A DNA stretch of 5,023 nt from Chitinophagaceae bacterium (lineage in GTDB: Bacteria; Bacteroidota; Bacteroidia; Chitinophagales; Chitinophagaceae), in assembly GCA_020846105.1 (NCBI GenBank), contig JADLEN010000040.1, forward strand, positions 1-5,023. Direction: 5' to 3'. Below the pieces are notes generated by a model. It searched no databases, had not been told where the DNA came from, and saw nothing but the letters and a program-made list of their open reading frames with translations. Within the stretch, counting starts at the first letter, position 1; each line of letters opens with the position of its first letter. Of the stretch, positions 1-5,023 are shown piece by piece. Made by a program: the position numbers and the translations under genes.

Positions 1-2
1 CA

Positions 3-1415
3 ATGCTCATGGCAAGTTGTACTCATCCTCCCACAAATTATAGTGGCGAATTTCCTGATGATGTAAAAACAATATTTGAGAATAAATTCGCAACATCTGG
101 CTGCCACAACGGTAAAAGTTACAACAATGCCGCCAACCTGCGTTTAGACAGTTGGGCCAATTTGTTTCAGGGTAGTGGCAATGGCTCTGTGATTGTGCCC
201 TACGATGTTCAAAATAGCTCGCTTACATATTTTGTAAATACCGACCCCAATATTGGCCCTGTATTGCTACCACAAATGCCTATAAATGCAGCACCACTTA
301 GCACTAGTGAGTATCAGACACTTACGGCGTGGATTGCTGCTGGCGCGCCCGATAAAGTAGGTGCAGTGCCCTTTGCTGCCAATGCCGGCGGCCGTCAAAA
401 AATTTATATTTCCCAGCAAGGTTGCGATTTGATAGCGGTGATAGATGCAGAAACCAACTTGATAATGCGCTACATAAAAATAGGCATGTCGCCACAGATA
501 GAGATAGCGCATTGCATCCGTTTTAGTGCAGATGGTCGCTACTGCTACGTTTCGTTTACACAAGGCGATTATATTCAAAAGATAGACGTGGAAAAGGATG
601 AAGTGGTGGACAATCTATACCTTGGTACGGGCTCTTGGAATCTTTTCAAACTGTCCGATGATGGAAAAAGCATGCTTATTAGCGACTTTATAGTTGGCAG
701 AGGAAGGTTGAAATTTATAGATCTTGAACAGTGGAAAGTATTGTTCACATTAGATGATTTTGAAAGCCCACATGGTATTGCCAGCAATCCTACATTCGAT
801 ACTTTTTTGGTTACTTCGCAATACGGTAATACAGTATATCGGGTGACCAAAAAAGGACAAGTGCGCACTTATAGTTTGGATGATAATGAACCCAATTTTT
901 TGAATAGAACCTTAGATCCTCATGAAATAATAATGTCGCCAGATGGTAGCAAGTATTTTGTGACTTGTGAATTCTCAAACGAAGTGCGCGTAATGGATGC
1001 CAAAACCCAAACATTGCTCAAAGTAATACCGGTAGGTACCTTCCCTCAAGAGTTTGCTATTAGCAATAAGAAGCCTTATCTTTTTGTAAGCTGTCAAGAG
1101 GAAGTGAGTAGCGAATACCCAGATTTTAAAGGGGCGGTGTATGTGATAGATTACAACACGCTCGCAATTGTAAAGCGTATTCCTGGTCCATTTTACCAGA
1201 TACATGGCCTTGCTGTGGATGACCGCAGTGGAAGGCTTTATATAGCTAGTAGAAATGTAGCGTCTGACGGGCCTGCCCCGCATCATACTTCTGAGTGCGG
1301 GGGACGAAATGGCTATTACAATGTATATGACATCAATACTTTTGCACCGTTCACTACACGTAGGTTTGAATCTAGTGTAGATCCATATTCAGCCGATGTA
1401 CGTTTTAAAAATTAG
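3..1415 (+). CDS. Lipoprotein with degenerate cytochrome-c-like domain and YVTN/YncE-type seven-bladed beta-propeller (5' partial)
   Basis: The frame is open to the left edge. The first ATG at 3 gives only MLMASC before a lipobox-type cysteine (residue 6), too short for a signal peptide, so the real start is probably upstream and the visible ATGs lie inside the signal. Residues about 18-117 resemble the small c-type cytochrome domain common in Bacteroidota lipoproteins: SGCH at 32-35, a candidate axial Met in LPQMP (Met92), and the closing WIAAGAP helix (110-116). The first Cys of the usual CxxxxCH is Phe29. Residues about 130-470 form repeated YVTN-like blades (VIDAETN, FSADGRYCYVS, MSPDGSKYFVT, VMDAKTQT, VIDYNTL). 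I count seven, with the C-terminal SVDPYSADVR strand probably closing blade 1. Histidines recur at the start of several blades (170, 257, 307, 401), and His427-His428 is followed by ECGGRNG. The likely place is the periplasm or outer membrane. Substrate and enzymatic activity are unknown; it could be a binding or scaffold protein. The family call is firm, the function is not. Confidence 0.85.
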   Translation: MLMASCTHPPTNYSGEFPDDVKTIFENKFATSGCHNGKSYNNAANLRLDSWANLFQGSGNGSVIVPYDVQNSSLTYFVNTDPNIGPVLLPQMPINAAPLSTSEYQTLTAWIAAGAPDKVGAVPFAANAGGRQKIYISQQGCDLIAVIDAETNLIMRYIKIGMSPQIEIAHCIRFSADGRYCYVSFTQGDYIQKIDVEKDEVVDNLYLGTGSWNLFKLSDDGKSMLISDFIVGRGRLKFIDLEQWKVLFTLDDFESPHGIASNPTFDTFLVTSQYGNTVYRVTKKGQVRTYSLDDNEPNFLNRTLDPHEIIMSPDGSKYFVTCEFSNEVRVMDAKTQTLLKVIPVGTFPQEFAISNKKPYLFVSCQEEVSSEYPDFKGAVYVIDYNTLAIVKRIPGPFYQIHGLAVDDRSGRLYIASRNVASDGPAPHHTSECGGRNGYYNVYDINTFAPFTTRRFESSVDPYSADVRFKN

Positions 1416-1482
1416 TACTTAGGACGAGCTTTTATTTGCTCAAATTTTTAAAGATATTTTACCTAATACTTGCACGTGATTT

Positions 1483-2508
1483 ATGAATTGGAAAGCATAC
1501 AGTAAAAAGGATATTGCATTAAACATTTTGTTTTCGGCTGTAATAATGTTGCTACCACTTTTGGATGCACCTACACGCAGGCCTACAAGATTACTATATC
1601 TCGACAATCCTTACGTTTTTGTAGATTTTATTGTACATTTTTTGTGTCTTATTGCGTTTTATGCCAATTATGTTTATTGGGTACCCAAGTATTATTTGAG
1701 CAATAGAAAGTTGTTTTATTTTATTTTAGTTCTCGCTGTTTTTTTCATCATTACGCTAGTACCCGATTTTATAGAAGACAATATCTATACCTATAGAGAA
1801 CGTACGCCAGACAAGCAACAAATTCATATTCTTATCCAAGTTCGGCACATATTTTATCTTTATTTATCTTTATTTTTCTTTAGCCTTTATCGTATCATCG
1901 AGCAGCGCCGGGTGCAATCAGAAAAAGAAAAAGCAGATAGCGAAATACGCTTTTTGAAAGCACAAATAAATCCACACTTCTTATTTAATACCCTCAATAG
2001 TATTTATGCGCTTACACATACCGATAGTAAGAAGGCGGGCGATGCGATAGTAAAAATGTCGAACCTAATGCGCTACTCGCTCAATAAATCTGATTCTGAA
2101 ATTTTGCTATTGAGAGACGCGGTGGGCTACATTGAAAATTATATAGACTTACAGGCGGCCAGATTTGGTAGTACAGTAGTATTGGATACCGAAATAAATA
2201 TTACAGGCAATTACAAAATAGCACCACTGATGTTATTGCCTTTTATCGAAAATGCTTTTAAGTATGGCATATTCCCATCCAAACCTTCGGTGATATCGGT
2301 GCGTCTTTATAATGAAGGTAGCCAGCTATACTTTTTTGTAAGCAATACCAACCATAAAAACGTGGTACAAAATGTAGAAAGTACCGGTATCGGCATTATA
2401 AATACAAAGAAAAGATTAGCGGCCATTTATGGAGAAAGGCACGAGATAAAAATTAAAGAAACACAACAATTTTTTAAAGTAGCATTGACAATAGCGCTTG
2501 CCGATTAG
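1483..2508 (+). CDS. Sensor histidine kinase, LytS/YehU type (His_kinase family), four transmembrane helices
   Basis: This 341-residue inner-membrane kinase should autophosphorylate on a histidine and pass the phosphate to a response regulator. Four hydrophobic segments are visible at about 11-27, 43-67, 77-94 and 117-137, with no large periplasmic sensing domain. A charged, probably coiled-coil linker (about 138-160) follows. The family's phosphoacceptor motif is AQINPHFLFNTLNS, with the phosphorylated His at 165. The ATP-binding half has the N-box PFIENAFKYG (Asn257) and the glycine motif TGIGIINTKKRL (301-312). All key residues are intact and the length is typical for the family. The ATG at 1483 is taken as the start because it sits just before the first membrane helix; no clear Shine-Dalgarno is seen, as is usual in Bacteroidota. 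The gene lies 67 nt after the propeller lipoprotein gene and 83 nt before the LytTR regulator gene, its probable partner. The signal sensed is unknown; with only short loops it may respond to a membrane or lipid cue, or through an accessory protein. Confidence 0.95.
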   Translation: MNWKAYSKKDIALNILFSAVIMLLPLLDAPTRRPTRLLYLDNPYVFVDFIVHFLCLIAFYANYVYWVPKYYLSNRKLFYFILVLAVFFIITLVPDFIEDNIYTYRERTPDKQQIHILIQVRHIFYLYLSLFFFSLYRIIEQRRVQSEKEKADSEIRFLKAQINPHFLFNTLNSIYALTHTDSKKAGDAIVKMSNLMRYSLNKSDSEILLLRDAVGYIENYIDLQAARFGSTVVLDTEINITGNYKIAPLMLLPFIENAFKYGIFPSKPSVISVRLYNEGSQLYFFVSNTNHKNVVQNVESTGIGIINTKKRLAAIYGERHEIKIKETQQFFKVALTIALAD

Positions 2509-2533
2509 TTTCTTGTCACTATTTTTATTTATT

Positions 2534-2548
2534 CTATCCTAAGGATAG
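2534..2548. repeat. Perfect 15-nt odd palindrome between kinase and regulator genes
   Basis: CTATCCT, a single central A, then AGGATAG form a perfect 7-1-7 inverted repeat in the 83-nt gap between the two signalling genes. It ends 43 nt before the regulator ATG at 2592. It has no following T-run, so it does not read as an intrinsic terminator. It could be an operator for a dimeric protein, or a small mRNA hairpin that affects expression of the regulator. A weak -7-like box (TAAATTTA, 2569-2576) lies downstream but has no matching TTTG element, so a promoter here is not established. The repeat is certain; its role is inference. Confidence 0.5.
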
Positions 2549-2591
2549 CGGCATTTCGATTGTTTTAATAAATTTACCCTTTAAAATATTA

Positions 2592-3296
2592 ATGATTATG
2601 ATTAATGCTATTGCTATTGACGATGAACCACCAGCCTTAGAGCTGTTATCTTACTACGCAGGTCAGATAGATTATTTGCAGTTGCAAAAAACATTTGTTT
2701 CGGCTGATGATGCATTGAAATACATGCGAAAATATCCTGTCGATTTGTTGTTTTTGGATATACAAATGCCTGGCATCTTGGGTACCGAGTTTCGGAAAAA
2801 AGTGCCCAAAGATGTACTTGTAATTTTCACTACAGCCTTCAGCAATTATGCAGTAGAAGGTTACGAGTTAGACGTAGTAGACTTCTTGCTCAAGCCCTAT
2901 TCTTTTGAGCGCTTTAGGCAATCTTGCGAAAAGGCAAATAGGGTTTTGCAACAATTAAATCAAAAAGCAAGTGACGAAAAGCCCTACATTTATTTGCGTG
3001 CCGATTATAGCTTGGTGAAAGTGCCACTAGACGATTTGTTGTATATCGAGGGGCTAGAGGATTATTGTAAATTTCATTTTGAAAATGAGGCGCCAATGAT
3101 ATTCCGTATTACCATGAAAGGGCTAGTGGAAAAGCTTCCTTCATCTATGTTTATACGGGTACATAGGTCCTATATTGTACACCTAGATAAGGTGGAAAAA
3201 GCACGTGGCAACACCATTTACCTGCCAAATAAAGAGATACCAATTGGTAGGCTATATAAGCCACAATTAATGGAGTACTACACAAAGGATATTTAA
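2592..3296 (+). CDS. LytTR-family response regulator (receiver plus LytTR DNA-binding domain)
   Basis: This 234-residue cytoplasmic transcription regulator is the probable target of the kinase encoded just upstream. The receiver domain (about 4-120) has the acidic pair Asp10-Asp11 in AIDDEPPA, the phosphoacceptor Asp56 in LLFLDIQMPG, Thr80/Thr81 in FTTAF and Lys101 in FLLKPYSFERF, so it should be phosphorylatable. After a short linker (about 121-130), the LytTR domain (131-234) shows the family pattern: YIYLRADYSLVKVPLDDLLYI, then EGLEDYCKF, and FIRVHRSYIVHLDKV (187-201). LytTR domains bind DNA mostly through beta-strands and loops, often at paired direct repeats. Two in-frame ATGs, at 2592 and 2598, are both possible starts; the second gives MINAIAIDDE, the more typical family N-terminus. 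Transcription should end at the hairpin that begins 24 nt after the stop codon. The targets are unknown. The secreted-protein gene downstream is a candidate by position only. Confidence 0.95.
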   Translation: MIMINAIAIDDEPPALELLSYYAGQIDYLQLQKTFVSADDALKYMRKYPVDLLFLDIQMPGILGTEFRKKVPKDVLVIFTTAFSNYAVEGYELDVVDFLLKPYSFERFRQSCEKANRVLQQLNQKASDEKPYIYLRADYSLVKVPLDDLLYIEGLEDYCKFHFENEAPMIFRITMKGLVEKLPSSMFIRVHRSYIVHLDKVEKARGNTIYLPNKEIPIGRLYKPQLMEYYTKDI

Positions 3297-3320
3297 AACG
3301 TTCAAAAATTTCTTTTTAAC

Positions 3321-3357
3321 AAATCGCTTAGCATCCCAATGCTAAGCGATTTTTTTT
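3321..3357 (+). terminator. Strong rho-independent terminator after the LytTR regulator gene
   Basis: AAATCGCTTAGCAT (3321-3334) pairs perfectly with ATGCTAAGCGATTT (3339-3352) around a CCCA loop, giving a 14-bp stem. A run of seven T follows (3351-3357, overlapping the end of the stem). It lies 24 nt after the regulator stop codon at 3296 and separates the signalling genes from the secreted-protein gene. There is no comparable T-run on the reverse strand, so it mainly stops + strand transcription. Confidence 0.93.
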
Positions 3358-3429
3358 GTCCTAAAAATGAGTTTGCTTATCGTTTTAAAAATTTCTTAAT
3401 CGCAAGTACAACGCTTTCTAGCGAGGCAA

Positions 3430-3461
3430 TTAGTAATTGGAAAAGGTATTAATAATATTTG
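3430..3461 (+). promoter_or_regulatory. Possible Bacteroidota-type promoter for the secreted-protein gene
   Basis: The Bacteroidota sigma-ABfr consensus is TTTG, about 19-21 nt, then TAnnTTTG. Here TTAG (3430-3433), a 20-nt spacer and AATATTTG (3454-3461) match 8 of 10 fixed positions. Transcription would start near 3468, giving a leader of about 75 nt before the ATG at 3543. The rest of the 3358-3542 intergenic stretch is AT-rich, with repeated TTTTTG/AATTTT tracts just before the gene; I see no riboswitch or other gene in it. The match is imperfect and AT-rich DNA gives chance hits, so confidence is low. Confidence 0.35.
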
Positions 3462-3542
3462 TGTAGCTCAAGATTTTAAGACAGTGCTTTGCTTTTTTGA
3501 ATTTTTGAATGAAAATTTTTGTAAAATTTTAAACAATTTATT

Positions 3543-5023
3543 ATGCACCTAAAAATTACACCATCATCACTATCCGCCACCAATTCGGGGATAATGACTG
3601 CCAAAAATTCGCTCCGGTTTTGGAGGAATTTTATGGTATCGAGTTTGTTGCTTTTAGCAACAATGTTGCCTGATATTGCCAAAGCGCAATCGACGCTTAC
3701 GATAGGTACGAGTACTTCTACTACGTCTTACTTTCCTATCTACACTTTTTATGGCTCCAATTATTCCCAAAGTACTTATCTCGCTTCAGAGATAGTGGCA
3801 GCTGGTGCCACATCTGGTACACCAGGCTTTATCAACTCTATTAGTTGGTATCGTACAAGCTATTATTCTGGATGGACTACCCTTTGTAAAGATTGGGTGG
3901 TGTACATGGGTAATGTGTCTAAAACTACATTTAGTACTACTACTGATTGGGTGCCTTACTCTAGTCTTACCGAGGTATTTAATGGTACGTTTACTACTAC
4001 AGGTACAGGTTGGGTCACTATTACTTTTCCTACTCCATTTTATTGGGATGGCTCTAGCAACCTTGTGGTAGCTGTAGATGAAAATACACCTGGCTACACC
4101 TCTACAATGCCTTGGCGTTATACATCGCGCACAGATCGTAGGTCTATTGGTGCATACAGCGATGGTTCTAACCCTAACCCTGCTTCACCGCCTACATCAG
4201 GCTATTCTTTTCCTTCATTAAATGGTACACCTAATATTCAATTAAGTTATACAGCTGCTACACCTTGTAGTGGTACTACTGTGGGTGGCACTACTGCGGC
4301 CTCGGCTACTACGCTTTGCCCTGGCGAGTCTGTAGGCTTAACGGTTACTGGCGCTACTGTAGGTACAGGTCTTACTTGGCAATGGCAATCTGCATCGGCA
4401 GCTGCTGGCCCTTGGACCAATATCACTGGTGAAACTTCTCTGAGCCTTACTATTGCGCCACCAGCTGGTGCTACTACTTACTACAGAAGGGTTACTACTT
4501 GTACATCCACTTCTTCGGTAGCCAACTCTACGGGTGTTGCTGTGGCCGTTGGTAGTGCAATGACAGTGCCTTATTCAGAGGATTTCGAATCTAGAACAGC
4601 AGGTGTTAATGTGCCTTGTGCAAACGCTTTACCTTCTTTTGATCCGTCGACTTCAACATCAGGCGGTTCTTCAGGTGCTACTTGGCGTTTGTTGGGTAGT
4701 TCTAGTACAGGTTTATATACCGCAGCTGGCCCTCGTAGTGGTAGTAAATATTTGTGGACGGGCTATAATATAGGTTCAAATTATGGTTATGATATTGGCT
4801 ATTGGTTTACACCTGGTTTTAATTTGTCAACGGGTAAAACGTATCGATTTAATTATTGGTACAGAGTAGGTAATTATGTTGGTACTTATTATTCGTCTAC
4901 GGGTACAAATTTTGGTATGTACTATGGAACAAGTAATAATTCTGCTACTGGCCTTACTGCTATCAAACCCGATTTGCTAGGCAAATCCAATACGACACAT
5001 GCCGAGAATAGTGGCGATTTTAC
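3543..5023 (+). CDS. Large secreted multidomain protein, probable T9SS cargo or surface adhesin (3' partial)
   Basis: The frame is open from ATG 3543 through the right edge (493 codons, no stop). In-frame ATGs at 3543, 3594 and 3633 are all possible starts. 3594 gives a classical 31-residue signal peptide with a basic n-region (MTAKNSLRFWRN), a core SSLLLLATMLP and cleavage at AKA-QS. A GGAGGA run (3622-3627) precedes the 3633 ATG, but that start lacks the basic region. Residue numbers below are from 3543. Residues about 50-237 resemble an N-terminal beta-sandwich domain frequent in Bacteroidota secreted proteins (TIGTSTSTTSYFPIYTFYG, later GWVTITFPTPFYWDGSSNLVVAV). Residues about 242-340 are an Ig-like domain with Cys259, a WQWQSA core (Trp279/Trp281), TTYYRRVTTC and Cys320. 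From about 343, PYSEDFES starts a jelly-roll domain like 'choice-of-anchor J', very rich in Tyr, Gly and Asn, cut by the window end. No catalytic domain is visible yet; a protease or other enzyme module, and a C-terminal T9SS sorting domain, could follow outside. Adhesion or matrix binding is inference. Confidence 0.85.
   Translation, partial: MHLKITPSSLSATNSGIMTAKNSLRFWRNFMVSSLLLLATMLPDIAKAQSTLTIGTSTSTTSYFPIYTFYGSNYSQSTYLASEIVAAGATSGTPGFINSISWYRTSYYSGWTTLCKDWVVYMGNVSKTTFSTTTDWVPYSSLTEVFNGTFTTTGTGWVTITFPTPFYWDGSSNLVVAVDENTPGYTSTMPWRYTSRTDRRSIGAYSDGSNPNPASPPTSGYSFPSLNGTPNIQLSYTAATPCSGTTVGGTTAASATTLCPGESVGLTVTGATVGTGLTWQWQSASAAAGPWTNITGETSLSLTIAPPAGATTYYRRVTTCTSTSSVANSTGVAVAVGSAMTVPYSEDFESRTAGVNVPCANALPSFDPSTSTSGGSSGATWRLLGSSSTGLYTAAGPRSGSKYLWTGYNIGSNYGYDIGYWFTPGFNLSTGKTYRFNYWYRVGNYVGTYYSSTGTNFGMYYGTSNNSATGLTAIKPDLLGKSNTTHAENSGDF

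Noticed and set aside
267..1286. Several reverse-strand frames of 67-103 codons
   Set aside because: They all lie antisense within the propeller lipoprotein gene, have Cys/Tyr/His-rich compositions typical of antisense readings, and show no domain.
1426..1449. Weak hairpin GAGC/GCTC with an 8-nt loop followed by a short A/T run after the lipoprotein gene
   Set aside because: A 4-bp stem with a large loop is too weak to call a terminator.
1435..1462. TTTG followed by TATTTTAC as a promoter for the kinase gene
   Set aside because: The -7-like box matches only four of six fixed positions and the spacer (16 nt) is shorter than the usual 19-21 nt; expected by chance in AT-rich DNA.
2914..3096. 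60-codon reverse-strand frame within the response regulator gene
   Set aside because: Antisense to a clear LytTR regulator; no independent evidence.
3412..3423. CGCT-TTCT-AGCG mini inverted repeat in the intergenic region
   Set aside because: The stem is only 4 bp; not distinguishable from chance.
3476..3682. 68-codon reverse-strand frame over the intergenic region and the signal peptide
   Set aside because: No recognisable domain and no supporting promoter; it overlaps the signal peptide of the + strand gene and looks like a chance frame.
3805..4071. 88-codon + strand frame with a hydrophobic, Leu-rich product
   Set aside because: It lies in a different frame inside the long secreted-protein frame (3543-5023). 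The latter has a signal peptide and recognisable domains; the hydrophobic product comes from reading its Thr/Ser codons out of frame.
4261..4320. Repeated ACT/GCT triplets suggesting a microsatellite
   Set aside because: They reflect Thr/Ala-rich coding sequence in frame with the secreted protein; there is no regular tandem array.

Overview
The window looks like Bacteroidota chromosome, probably near the Chitinophagales/Sphingobacteriia-type free-living lineages. The grounds are an AT-rich composition, a lipobox of the LMASC type, a LytS/LytTR two-component pair with a four-helix sensor, weak Shine-Dalgarno use, and a large secreted Ser/Thr/Gly-rich protein of the kind these bacteria export by the type IX secretion system (T9SS). 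The lineage is inferred from protein style; no marker gene is present. All genes lie on the + strand.

Layout: (1) 3-1415 is the 3' part of a lipoprotein gene. It encodes a small cytochrome-c-like domain followed by a seven-bladed YVTN/YncE-type beta-propeller; the start of the gene lies outside the window. (2) 1483-2508 is a membrane sensor histidine kinase of the LytS/YehU (His_kinase) family. (3) 2592-3296 is its probable partner, a response regulator with a receiver domain and a LytTR DNA-binding domain. An 83-nt gap with a perfect 15-nt odd palindrome separates the two. (4) A strong intrinsic terminator at 3321-3357 ends this block. (5) After a 246-nt AT-rich intergenic stretch with a possible Bacteroidota-type promoter, a long reading frame from 3543 runs off the right edge. 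It encodes a secreted multidomain surface or extracellular protein with a signal peptide, an N-terminal beta-sandwich repeat domain, an Ig-like domain and a jelly-roll 'choice-of-anchor J'-like domain.

How they may work together: no terminator is evident between the propeller lipoprotein gene, the kinase gene and the regulator gene, so they could be co-transcribed, with the kinase phosphorylating the regulator. A functional link to the propeller lipoprotein or to the secreted protein downstream is only positional. I see no mobile element, CRISPR array, tRNA or rRNA, and no convincing new multi-gene system. The most unusual points are the loss of the first heme-binding cysteine in the cytochrome-like domain of the lipoprotein, the recurrent inner-strand histidines of its propeller, and the palindrome between kinase and regulator.
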